Assembly: GCA_002279765.1 (NCBI GenBank)
Contig: NCCR01000034.1
Location: 1-63,273, forward strand
Direction of reading: 5' to 3'
DNA: 63,273 nt
Origin: Verrucomicrobia bacterium 12-59-8
GTDB lineage: Bacteria; Verrucomicrobiota; Verrucomicrobiae; Verrucomicrobiales; Verrucomicrobiaceae
A model generated the notes under the pieces. That model saw only the letters and a program-made list of their open reading frames with translations, was not told the origin of the DNA and did no database searches. The position numbers were made by a program, and so were the translations under genes. Shown here piece after piece: positions 25,018 to 32,894 of this stretch (the first letter of the stretch is position 1; each line of letters starts with the position of its first letter).

Positions 25018-25671
25018 ATGCCCACTCTCAAAGCCTTCATTTTCGACCTCGACGGCACCTTGATCGACTCGCTTGCGGACATCGCGGAGTCAATCAACCG
25101 GATGCTGGATGCGCGGGGGTATCCGCGCTGCGAGAAGGGGGTCTTCAAGCAGATGGTGGGAGACGGCATGGAAAAACTCGTGGAGCGGGCTTTGCCCGAG
25201 TCGGCGCGCAGCGACGAGCTGATCAAGATCTGCACGGAGGAATATCGTGCGCAGTACGATCTGCTCTGGCAGGCGGAGACCCGGCCTTACGAGGGCATCG
25301 TGGAGATGCTGGCGGAACTACAGCGCCGAGGCTTGAAACTGGCCGTGATTTCAAACAAGGCACATCGTTTCACCGTGCCGATGACGGAACATTTTTTTGG
25401 CACGACGGTGTTTGACCACATCCTGGGTCAGCGCGTCGAGGTGCCGCGCAAGCCGGATGCCGCCGGAGCGCACGAGATGGCGGCCTTCCTCGGTTTGCAG
25501 ACTGATGAAATGGCCTACGTGGGAGATTCGGGCATCGACATGCAGTTTGCCAAAAACAGCGGCATGCGCGCCGTGGGAGTGCGCTGGGGATTTCGCAGCG
25601 AAGCGGAGCTGATCGAGTGCGGGGCGGACCTGCTCATTTCACGCCCTGCGGAATTGTTCGATCTTTGCTGA
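25018..25671 (+). CDS. gph: HAD-family phosphoglycolate phosphatase-like
   Basis: The 217-residue protein has HAD motif I FDLDGTLIDS at the start (nucleophile Asp10), motif II VISNK near 107, motif III lysine in VPRKPD and motif IV GDSGIDMQFA, with an alpha-helical cap between motifs I and II. It likely hydrolyses 2-phosphoglycolate or a related small phosphoester in the cytosol. The ATG at 25018 follows an AAGGA; a longer frame upstream is antisense to the divergent gene and is not used. The gene symbol is a best family guess. Confidence 0.85.
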   Translation: MPTLKAFIFDLDGTLIDSLADIAESINRMLDARGYPRCEKGVFKQMVGDGMEKLVERALPESARSDELIKICTEEYRAQYDLLWQAETRPYEGIVEMLAELQRRGLKLAVISNKAHRFTVPMTEHFFGTTVFDHILGQRVEVPRKPDAAGAHEMAAFLGLQTDEMAYVGDSGIDMQFAKNSGMRAVGVRWGFRSEAELIECGADLLISRPAELFDLC

Positions 25672-25756
25672 AAATATTGTTTCCGCTGGTACTTGAGCGC
25701 GAGAAACAGGCCCCTTAGTGTGGCCCACTGTGAAATTCAAAAATTCCCTTTATCCG

Positions 25757-26602
25757 ATGCGTGCCGCACTTGTTCTCGGCATGATGTTGCTGGCCTCTTG
25801 CCAGTTGTTCCGTAAAAAACCACCAGCACCACCACCTGAACCGGTGAAGGAGGTGTGGAAATACCCCGGCGAATGGAACGGCGGAAGCAAGCCCATCACG
25901 AGCATGGTCATCAACGTGGATGTGCAGCGTGCCATGCTGTACAACGGCAGAGATCTCGTTGGCTGGACCTATTTTGCCAGCGGCATCCCCAGCTTCCCGA
26001 CGCCCACAGGTGATTTCAAGATCCTGGAAAAAGTGAAGGACAAGGTTTCCAACCTCTACGGCAAAGGCTTCGACAAGGATGGCAAACTGGTAAACTCGGA
26101 CTTCAAGCAGGGCCGGGATCTGCTGCCGGAAGGCGGCCACTTTGAAGCTGCCAAGATGACGTACTTCATGCGCCTCACGGGTGATGGCGTCGGCATGCAC
26201 ATCGGTCCGATTCCAAAGCCCGGACGCCGTGCTTCGCATGGCTGCATTCGCCTGCCCACCAAGATGGCGCCGATTCTGTTCGAACACACGGCGGTTGGCA
26301 CACCGGTGACGGTGACGGGCAACGGCCCGGATTATCAAACCTACCTCAAACAGTCCGCCGAGAAGGCGAAAGCAAACGCCGCGAAACTTGCGGCGGCGAA
26401 AAAGAAAGCTGGGGAGGCGGCTGTATCGGCTGCGGCTGCAACGTCGCTGGCTCCTGATGATCCCAACGGTCCGAAGGGCGGAGTGACGACCCCGGCACAG
26501 GCAACGCCTCCGCTCGGAGCACCTTCCAGCACACCTGAGTCACCACCGATCGAAGTGAAGCCTGCGGAGCCGGCCAGTCCGCCGCCGCCAGCGAACAACT
26601 GA
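25757..26602 (+). CDS. L,D-transpeptidase (YkuD) lipoprotein-like
   Basis: The product (281 residues from the ATG at 25757) begins with a short hydrophobic leader and a lipobox-like LLASC, then a Pro-rich linker. The YkuD catalytic segment is clear: HIGPIP about 20 residues before SHGCIRL, with the nucleophilic Cys near 162. It forms or remodels 3-3 peptidoglycan cross-links, or attaches lipoprotein-like proteins. The tail is a low-complexity Ala/Lys then Pro/Ala region. GTG codons at 25718 and 25730 are alternative starts; the ATG gives the best signal. A strong terminator follows 22 nt downstream. Confidence 0.85.
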   Translation: MRAALVLGMMLLASCQLFRKKPPAPPPEPVKEVWKYPGEWNGGSKPITSMVINVDVQRAMLYNGRDLVGWTYFASGIPSFPTPTGDFKILEKVKDKVSNLYGKGFDKDGKLVNSDFKQGRDLLPEGGHFEAAKMTYFMRLTGDGVGMHIGPIPKPGRRASHGCIRLPTKMAPILFEHTAVGTPVTVTGNGPDYQTYLKQSAEKAKANAAKLAAAKKKAGEAAVSAAAATSLAPDDPNGPKGGVTTPAQATPPLGAPSSTPESPPIEVKPAEPASPPPPANN

Positions 26603-26623
26603 GCGAACAATCAGATTCCCAAG

Positions 26624-26654
26624 AAAGAGGCGGCTGCATAGTCGCCTCTTTTTT
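26624..26654 (+). terminator. Rho-independent terminator
   Basis: The stem AAAGAGGCG (26624-26632) pairs with CGCCTCTTT (26643-26651) around a 10 nt loop, followed by T's up to 26654. It ends the L,D-transpeptidase transcript. The A-run on the opposite side means it could also work for leftward transcripts. Confidence 0.88.
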
Positions 26655-26751
26655 GTGGTTTGGAGCTTGGCTCACCACAAGAATATTCGTTTTTCGAAAC
26701 TGAATTCCGAAAAGCGCGTGCGGAGACGCCCAGCGGCGACTTGATGACAAG

Positions 26752-26815
26752 CCTCCCTACCCCGCGACGGGCATGCGAGCGCCCAGCGCGAGGTAGGGAG
26801 GGCTGTCCCCAGCCC
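26752..26815. repeat. Double hairpin (inverted repeats) in intergenic element
   Basis: A 10 bp perfect inverted repeat (26752-26761 with 26792-26801), overlapping by two bases a 6 bp hairpin (26800-26805 with 26810-26815). Together they look like a compact extragenic palindromic unit. Confidence 0.65.
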
Positions 26816-27052
26816 GCCGTCGCCGGAGCCGATGATCTCCTTGGAAAGGATTGGTGTCGTGATCATCCAGAGGGGAGGTCAGTTTTACGATACGCTCCAG
26901 CGCCTTAACTGGCAGCGTTGACAGAAGCTGCCGCAGATTGTGGTCTGCACCGTCCTCGGCACGCCACCCAGCGCGGACGGCAGGTCAGAAACCGTACGCA
27001 GGACTCGCGGACCGGTTTCCCGATGCCCCAAGACACTCTTATCAAGCCTGCC

Positions 27053-27094
27053 TTCATGGGCTTGGTAAGCTCGTAAGCCACCAAGCCATGAAGA
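27053..27094. repeat. Long inverted repeat downstream of secDF
   Basis: A 15 nt arm and a 14 nt arm pair with a single unpaired base around a 13 nt loop. It lies 37 nt past the secDF stop and could end that transcript or protect its 3' end, but it lacks a T-run in the leftward direction. Confidence 0.6.
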
Positions 27095-27130
27095 ATGAGG
27101 AACTGAAATCGACGGCTTCGAGAGGGGCGG

Positions 27131-29554
27131 TTACTTTTTGCCACCCGCCACGGCTGCTGCAGCGACCTCCTGCTGGGCCTTCATCTGCTCGATCTGAGCA
27201 TCCAGCACCTGGCGCTTGAGGCTGGTGCCAGACTTCTTCGCATACCACAGCACCAGCGGGGATGCGATGAAGATGGAGGAGTAGGTGCCGAGCAGGATGC
27301 CGATGGTGATCGGCATGGCGAACTCCAGCATGGCCGGATTGCCAAGGAAGAGCAGCACCACCATGGGAGCCAGGGTGGTGGAACTGGTGAGAAGCGTCCG
27401 GCTCAGGGTCTTGCAGATGGCTTCGTTCATCATCTCGCGCATGCTGCCACCTGTGCCGCGCTGGATGGTCTCGCGGATGCGGTCGAACACGATGATGGTG
27501 TCATTGATGGAGTAACCGGCGATGGCGAGCAGCGCACCCACGTGGATGACGCTGAGCTCCTGGCCAAACAGCACGCACAGGCCCGGCACGATGAGAACGT
27601 CATGGAACAGCGCCACGATGGCACCAACGGCGAAGGCAAATTCAAAGCGGACGATCAGGTAGAGGAAGATGGCCACCAGAGCGCAGATCAGCGCCACTGA
27701 GGACTGCTTCTTGAGCTCCTCACCAATGACGGAGCCGACAGTGGCGATGCTGGTGCCGCTGATCGTGTCTGCATTCCATTGCTTGTTGATGGCCCCTTGG
27801 ATCACCGCGCCGCTGAGTTCTTCGCAGCGGATGCTGACATTCTCGCTGCCGTTGGTTGGATCGGTCTTGCGCTGGATGTAGAAGGTGCCGAGATCCTTGC
27901 CATCGGCCTGCTTGAGCGGCTTGAAGAGTGCCTCAAATTCCGCGTCAGCGATGTTCTTATCCTTCTTCAGGACCACATCCACACGACCGCCACCACGGAA
28001 GTCGATGCCAAAGCTGTGGTCGCCCTTCTTGACGATGGCACCAAAGGAGATCGCGGTGACGACGAGTGATGCGATGATGAACTTGGGTGCGGACGACAGG
28101 ATGTCGAAGACCTTGTCGGGAACGATGCGGGTCGTCTTGAGTGTGGTCAGAATGTTCAGGTCAATGCCCCACATGAAGATCACGCGGGTGACGATGAGGG
28201 CACCGATCATGGAGGAAACCAGACCGATCATGAGAGTGACCGCGAAACCTTTGACCAGACCGCCTGAAATGACGACGAGGATGATGGCAGAGATCAGCGT
28301 GGTGATGTTGGAATCAGCGATGGCCGAAAAGGCCTTATCATAGGCCGCCTCGAGTGCTCCGGTGAAGGTTTTGCCCGCCTCCATTTCCTCGCGCAGTCGT
28401 TCATAGATCAGCACGTTCGCGTCCACGGCCATGCCGATCGTCAGCACAATGCCCGCGATGCCCGGCATGGTGAGCGTGAATCCGAACAGGGCCATGGAGC
28501 CAAACAGGACGGCAAGGTTGATGAGCAGACCGACGATGGCCACGATGCCCGCAAGGCGGTAAACGATAAGCATGAAGATCGTGGTGATGATCAGACCCGC
28601 GACGAGCACCCAGATCCCCTGGTCGATTGCAGCCTGTCCGTAGGCCGAGGACACCGAGCTTTCGGAGAGAATCTTCATCGGATTCTGCAACGGGTTGCTC
28701 AGCAGCGTGGCCAGCGTGTCAGCCTCCTGCTGGGAGAAGCCCTTGCCACCGCCGCCGGAAATTTCCGCCCTGCCGCCGTATTGCTTGGCCAGCAGCCGGG
28801 GAGCCGAATGAATCTGGTCATCCACGATGATGGCCATTTCTTTCTGAAAATGCGCTGCGGCCAGTTCATCAAAGAGCTTGGCGCCCGTGCTGTCGAACTG
28901 CAGCGACACTTTGTTGCCTTCGGCATCAAAGGTGCGAGATGCCTTGGAGACGTATTTACCCTCGATGTCCGGCGTGTCGCGGACGAGCTCGGACTTGGTG
29001 ATGATCGTGCCATCCTTGGCGGTGATGGGCGTGCGGTAGGGCATCTCGATCCAGCCGGGCTCCTTGATGCCGCCGCGTGCCTTGATCTGTTCCAGCTTGG
29101 TCTGACTATCAGGATGCACCCGGCGGAATTCGAGGTGGGCCACCTGCTGGATCTTGGTTCTGACGTCCTTGACATCCTCATCCGAGATGCCGGGCATCTG
29201 GATCACGATGCGGTCATGGCCTTCTGGCTGCAAGGTGAGATCCTTTTCACCATTGGGGCTGAGGCGCTTCTGCAGGATGTCGATGGCCTGCTGCACATCG
29301 GACGGGGTCACCTCTTTGGCCGAGCCGTCGTCATTTTTCCCAGGTTCGAGTTTCACGATGAACTCGCTGCCACCCTGAAGATCAATGCCTTTCTGGAGGC
29401 CCATCGTCTTTGCCGTATAGATGGCAGAGATGGCGGTGAGTATGACGAGGAGCGTGCCCACCTTGCGCTTGGTCTTATGTACGGCGGTGCCGACATAGAC
29501 GAGCAGCATCATCAAAATGGAGGCACCGACTAAAAAGGTGGCGAAGGGATTCAT
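27131..29554 (-). CDS. secDF: Fused protein translocase subunit SecD-SecF
   Basis: An 807-residue fusion. The SecD part (about 1-500) starts with an N-terminal TM, has the GIDLQGGSEF motif, two large periplasmic domains (P1) and the membrane segment GMAVDANVLIYERLREE. The SecF part (about 500-807) has GIDFRGGG and GYSINDTIIVFDRIRE. Both halves carry the charged transmembrane residues that couple the proton gradient to late steps of protein export. It ends in a polar, Ala-rich tail and is the last gene of the tgt-yajC-secDF unit. Fused forms are common in this phylum. Confidence 0.95.
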   Translation of the reverse strand: MNPFATFLVGASILMMLLVYVGTAVHKTKRKVGTLLVILTAISAIYTAKTMGLQKGIDLQGGSEFIVKLEPGKNDDGSAKEVTPSDVQQAIDILQKRLSPNGEKDLTLQPEGHDRIVIQMPGISDEDVKDVRTKIQQVAHLEFRRVHPDSQTKLEQIKARGGIKEPGWIEMPYRTPITAKDGTIITKSELVRDTPDIEGKYVSKASRTFDAEGNKVSLQFDSTGAKLFDELAAAHFQKEMAIIVDDQIHSAPRLLAKQYGGRAEISGGGGKGFSQQEADTLATLLSNPLQNPMKILSESSVSSAYGQAAIDQGIWVLVAGLIITTIFMLIVYRLAGIVAIVGLLINLAVLFGSMALFGFTLTMPGIAGIVLTIGMAVDANVLIYERLREEMEAGKTFTGALEAAYDKAFSAIADSNITTLISAIILVVISGGLVKGFAVTLMIGLVSSMIGALIVTRVIFMWGIDLNILTTLKTTRIVPDKVFDILSSAPKFIIASLVVTAISFGAIVKKGDHSFGIDFRGGGRVDVVLKKDKNIADAEFEALFKPLKQADGKDLGTFYIQRKTDPTNGSENVSIRCEELSGAVIQGAINKQWNADTISGTSIATVGSVIGEELKKQSSVALICALVAIFLYLIVRFEFAFAVGAIVALFHDVLIVPGLCVLFGQELSVIHVGALLAIAGYSINDTIIVFDRIRETIQRGTGGSMREMMNEAICKTLSRTLLTSSTTLAPMVVLLFLGNPAMLEFAMPITIGILLGTYSSIFIASPLVLWYAKKSGTSLKRQVLDAQIEQMKAQQEVAAAAVAGGKK

Positions 29555-29598
29555 GGACAGGTTGGCTGGAGGGTTGGACTAATAAGGTGAGGTGCCAC

Positions 29599-29952
29599 TT
29601 AGGCTACGGTCGCTTCAACGACGTCGGACTTTTTCGTCACTGCGGCGATCTTGACGCGCTCAAACTCGACTTTGACGTTGTCGGCGATCTTGACCATGAC
29701 CGTGCGCTCTTTCACGCTGGTGATGATGCCATGCACGCCGCTTTCCATGACGACGTGGTCGCTGACGCTGACGCTGGCGACGAGCTTCTGGTGCTCCTTC
29801 ATGCGCTTCTGCTGCGGGCGGAAGATGACAAAGTACATCACCACGATCATGAGGATCGGAAACATCATCGGGCTGCCAAAGAGGCCGCCCTGGGCTCCGG
29901 CGGGTGCGGCTTGGGCCAGAAGAAGGGAATTTTCGAGAGAGAGGGAGATCAT
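29599..29952 (-). CDS. yajC: Preprotein translocase subunit YajC
   Basis: The 117-residue protein has one N-terminal membrane helix (about 27-47, FGSPMMFPILMIVVMYFVIF) and the RPQQKRMKEHQKL cytosolic motif followed by a small beta domain (GIITSVKERTVMVKIADNVKVE). It associates with SecDF and SecYEG. Its ATG overlaps the end of the tgt reading frame (ATGA), and it is 44 nt upstream of secDF, an arrangement that matches the usual tgt-yajC-secD-secF operon. Confidence 0.95.
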   Translation of the reverse strand: MISLSLENSLLLAQAAPAGAQGGLFGSPMMFPILMIVVMYFVIFRPQQKRMKEHQKLVASVSVSDHVVMESGVHGIITSVKERTVMVKIADNVKVEFERVKIAAVTKKSDVVEATVA

Positions 29953-31084
29953 GATTCGGGGGCTGCGGTGGTGGACTTATATTTCGCGACGACCTCAGCC
30001 CGGAACTCGGCGAAACAACCCTGTTCGATCGCTTGACGTGCCCTGGACGTGAGGGACGCGTAGAAATGCAGGTTATGCAGAGAAATCAACCGCAAACCCA
30101 GAATCTCCTGTGCCTGCACCGGATGTACGCCCTTGAAAAGCCCTGGCAGAGCGGATGCGTGTCCTCGGCTATGGGTCGGAAATCCTTCGCGTAGCAGGCA
30201 TTCCGCAGGTTCATCAGGCCCTCGTGGGTGAAGGCAGCGCCATTCCGCGCCAGCCGTGTGGGCAGCACGCAGTCAAACATGTCGATGCCGCGTGCGATCA
30301 GCTCGATCACTTGCGGTGGCGTGCCCAGACCCATGGCATACCGGGCTTGATTCGCGGGAAGATGCGGCGTCACCCATTCGGCGATGCGCATCATGTCCTC
30401 TTCCGGCTCGCCCACGCTCAGTCCGCCGATGGCGTAGCCGTCAAATCCCATGGCCACCAGCTCCCGGGCTGATTTCTCGCGCAGCTCTTTATAAACACTG
30501 CCCTGAACAATCCCGAAATGCTGCTGCGCTCCGCCACCAGTCTGCGGCCGGTGCTCATCAATCCAGGTCCGGCAGCGTTTGGCCCAGCGCAGGGTCAGAT
30601 CGAGGCTCTTTTCGGCCTCCCTGGCCTCGCAGGGGTAGGGCGTGCATTCATCAAACAGCATCGCCACGTCCGAGCCCAGCGTAGCCTGAATCTCCATCGA
30701 GGTCTCCGGGCCGATGAACATCGGCGTGCCGTCCAGGTGGTTTTGGAAGTGGCAGCCCTCCTCCTTAATCTTTCGCAGTTTCGCCAGCGAGAAAACTTGG
30801 AAGCCGCCGCTGTCCGTCAAAATCGGCCGGTCCCAGTTTGCGAACTTATGCAGCCCGCCCGCCGCCTGCATGATCTCCATGCCAGGGCGTACAAAGAGGT
30901 GGTAGGTATTGCCGAGGATGATCTGCGAATTCAGCGCCCGCAGTTCCTCCGGATGCAGGGCTTTCACCGTGCCCTGCGTGCCCACCGGCATGAACACTGG
31001 CGTCTCCACCACGCCATGGGGCGTCGTCAACCTCCCACGGCGGGCGTGGGACGTGGGATCAGTGGCAAGAAGCTCAAAAGACAT
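29949..31084 (-). pseudogene. tgt: Queuine tRNA-ribosyltransferase with a frameshift
   Basis: From the ATG at 31084 the frame follows Tgt closely: TPVFMPVGTQGTVKAL, TDSGGFQVFSL with the general-base Asp, FGIVQGS, GGLSVGE and the nucleophile Asp in CVLPTRLARNG. At about 30120 the frame breaks after SRAYI(R) and stops soon after. A different frame resumes with VQAQEILGLRL-type sequence, ISLHNLHFYASL, and ends at 29949, overlapping yajC. The pattern fits loss of about 7 nt in the AYIRHLVQAQE region. The zinc site also looks unusual: D-x-H-x2-C in place of C-x-C-x2-C. Whether this is true decay or an assembly error is open. Confidence 0.85.
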
Positions 31085-31182
31085 GACGGGGCCTCAAAAA
31101 GGGCGCGGAGTCTCGCCGATGTGCGCATCCGACGCAACGTCGCCTTGCTCATTTCTCAATCCGCCCTAATCTCGCCGCCCTT

Positions 31183-32280
31183 ATGCTCAGAGCCGGTATT
31201 GTAGGCCTTCCCAACGTTGGCAAATCCACCCTTTTTAACGCTGTCACCCGTACCCGCAAGGCGGAGGCAGCCAACTATCCCTTCTGCACCATCGAGCCGA
31301 ACACCGGCGTCGTCACCGTGCCAGATGAACGCCTCGCCGTGCTTTCCAAGCTCTCCGGGTCCTCGAAGCTGGTGCCTGCCGCCATCGAGTTCGTGGACAT
31401 CGCCGGTCTCGTCAAAGGCGCGAGCCAGGGCGAAGGCCTGGGCAATAAATTCCTCAGCCACATCCGTGAGGTGGACGCCATTGTCCATGTGGTGCGCTGC
31501 TTTGAAGATGGCGACATCACCCACGTCAGCGGCACGATTGACCCCGTGCGTGACATCGAAGTCATCAACACCGAGCTGATTCTCGCCGACATGGACGCCA
31601 TCCAGCGCCGCAAGGACAAGGCCGAAAAGAATGCGAAAAGAGGCGAAAAGGACGCGAAGGCCGAACTCGCCATCTGCGAAAGGCTGATACCGCATTTCGA
31701 CGCCGGAAAGCCCGCCGTGACGCTCGAAATGACCGAGGACGAGCGCAAGCTGGTGAAATCCTTCTTCCTGCTCAGCTCCAAGCCCTGCATCTTCGCCTGC
31801 AACGTCGCCGAGAACGATCTCGCGACCGCTTCAAATGATCCTGACAACCATCCCTTCGTTGGCAAGGTGCGTGAATATGTAAAGCATGCCCACGAGGCCA
31901 GCGCCGTCGTCGTCAGCGCTGCCATCGAAAGCGAGTTGATCGACCTCAGCGACGAAGAAGCCAAAGCCTACCTCTCCGACATCGGCGTGACGGACAGCGG
32001 CGTCTCCCGCCTGATCAAGGGCGTCTATGACCTCCTCGGCCTGCAGACCTACCTGACCACCGGCGAGAAGGAAACTCGCGCCTGGACCATCGTCAAAGGC
32101 ATGAAGGCCCCACAGGCAGCCGGCGTCATCCATGGCGAATTCGAGCGCGGCTTCATCGCCGGCGAGATCGTGCATTTCAATGACCGGAAGGAACGTTCCA
32201 GGCTGCCAAAGAGCGAATTCAGCTTCGCCTCCTCCTTCACCACAAATTCGATCGTGTGCGCATGGGTGGAGGCGGGGTAG
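31183..32280 (+). CDS. ychF: Ribosome-binding ATPase YchF with altered C-terminus
   Basis: The first about 334 residues of 365 match YchF: P-loop GLPNVGKS at 8-15, a DIAGLVKGASQGEGLGN switch region, NVAEND and the C-terminal TGS-domain sequence KGMKAPQAAGVIHG. After EIVHFND the typical TGS ending (EGKxYVVxDGDVxxFxFNV) is absent and the last roughly 31 residues are the antisense of the convergent exported gene. So the reading frame is open but the C-terminus is foreign. YchF binds ribosomes and hydrolyses ATP in stress regulation. The altered end could be a real deletion fusion or a misassembly. Confidence 0.85.
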   Translation: MLRAGIVGLPNVGKSTLFNAVTRTRKAEAANYPFCTIEPNTGVVTVPDERLAVLSKLSGSSKLVPAAIEFVDIAGLVKGASQGEGLGNKFLSHIREVDAIVHVVRCFEDGDITHVSGTIDPVRDIEVINTELILADMDAIQRRKDKAEKNAKRGEKDAKAELAICERLIPHFDAGKPAVTLEMTEDERKLVKSFFLLSSKPCIFACNVAENDLATASNDPDNHPFVGKVREYVKHAHEASAVVVSAAIESELIDLSDEEAKAYLSDIGVTDSGVSRLIKGVYDLLGLQTYLTTGEKETRAWTIVKGMKAPQAAGVIHGEFERGFIAGEIVHFNDRKERSRLPKSEFSFASSFTTNSIVCAWVEAG

Positions 32281-32714
32281 TTTTTCACCACTTTCGGGGT
32301 GGCCAGATCTGGCGAGACACGCCCAGCCGCCTGTTCGAATAGTCCTTTGGCCTTCTCCAGCGCCTGAGTTCCGACACTCACCGTGCTGCTGCCGGTTTCG
32401 GGCTGGTAGGGCTCCAAGAAGTAAAAGCGGACGATCTGCGCCGAGTTCAGTGTCAGGTTCACTTCCACCACACGTGCCACGCCGTCCGAGATGTATTCGT
32501 GTTTGGACAGGGCGATGATCGCATTGCAGCGCACGATGTAGTTGCCGCCCTTCAAGCGCGCGTCCCACAGCCCGTCACGCGTCACTTCATCCTGCTGCGT
32601 GGTCTGGCCGTTGGGATTTTGACCGGTCGTCTGTCCGGTCGTCTGCCCGGTGGTGCTCTGCGCCTGGAGAGAAATGGTCAGAAGCAGTAAGAGGGTGATG
32701 AGGAATGCTTTCAT
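32049..32714 (-). CDS. Exported protein of unknown function, 3' end fused to antisense ychF
   Basis: From the ATG at 32714 the product has a signal peptide (MKAFLITLLLLLTISLQAQ) and a short TGQTTGQTTGQ repeat, followed by a compact domain with NYIVRCNAIIALSKHEY and VEVNLTLNSAQIVRFYFLE. Beyond about 32190 the frame continues only by running antisense through ychF, and the encoded tail (CTISPAMKPRSNS...) is very unlike the preceding domain. The natural 3' end therefore seems to be lost at the same point where ychF loses its own. The family is unknown. Confidence 0.55.
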   Translation of the reverse strand: MKAFLITLLLLLTISLQAQSTTGQTTGQTTGQNPNGQTTQQDEVTRDGLWDARLKGGNYIVRCNAIIALSKHEYISDGVARVVEVNLTLNSAQIVRFYFLEPYQPETGSSTVSVGTQALEKAKGLFEQAAGRVSPDLATPKVVKNYPASTHAHTIEFVVKEEAKLNSLFGSLERSFRSLKCTISPAMKPRSNSPWMTPAACGAFMPLTMVQARVSFSPVVR

Positions 32715-32894
32715 AAGGATGGAAGGCGGAAAGATTAGCACGAGCGCCGCACGAAAGAACAACCCTTTCTTTGCTGGAATGTTGCTTCTGACATGGCCGG
32801 GAGGCCGGAAAGGCCCATCTTCAAAAGCGGCATCATCCATTCAGATTCCAACTCGGACTGCGTATTAATGATCAGTTCAATCCCCACGCGCACC

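Larger units (their letters stand above)
26655..27130. other. Gene-free stretch with hairpins, possible extragenic repeat element
   Basis: Over 450 nt without a convincing gene: short frames here have no signal, family match or start context. It holds three inverted repeats. CCTCCCTACC (26752-26761) pairs with GGTAGGGAGG (26792-26801). GGGCTG (26800-26805) pairs with CAGCCC (26810-26815) around TCCC. CTTCATGGGCTTGGT (27053-27067) pairs with ACCAAGCCATGAAG (27081-27094) except for one base. The pattern resembles a REP/BIME-like extragenic element, but I could not count genome copies. The remainder shows no tRNA or promoter I can name. Confidence 0.5.

Noticed and set aside
26660..26908. Small plus-strand frame after the terminator
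   Set aside because: It runs through the inverted repeats, with low-complexity composition and no start context.
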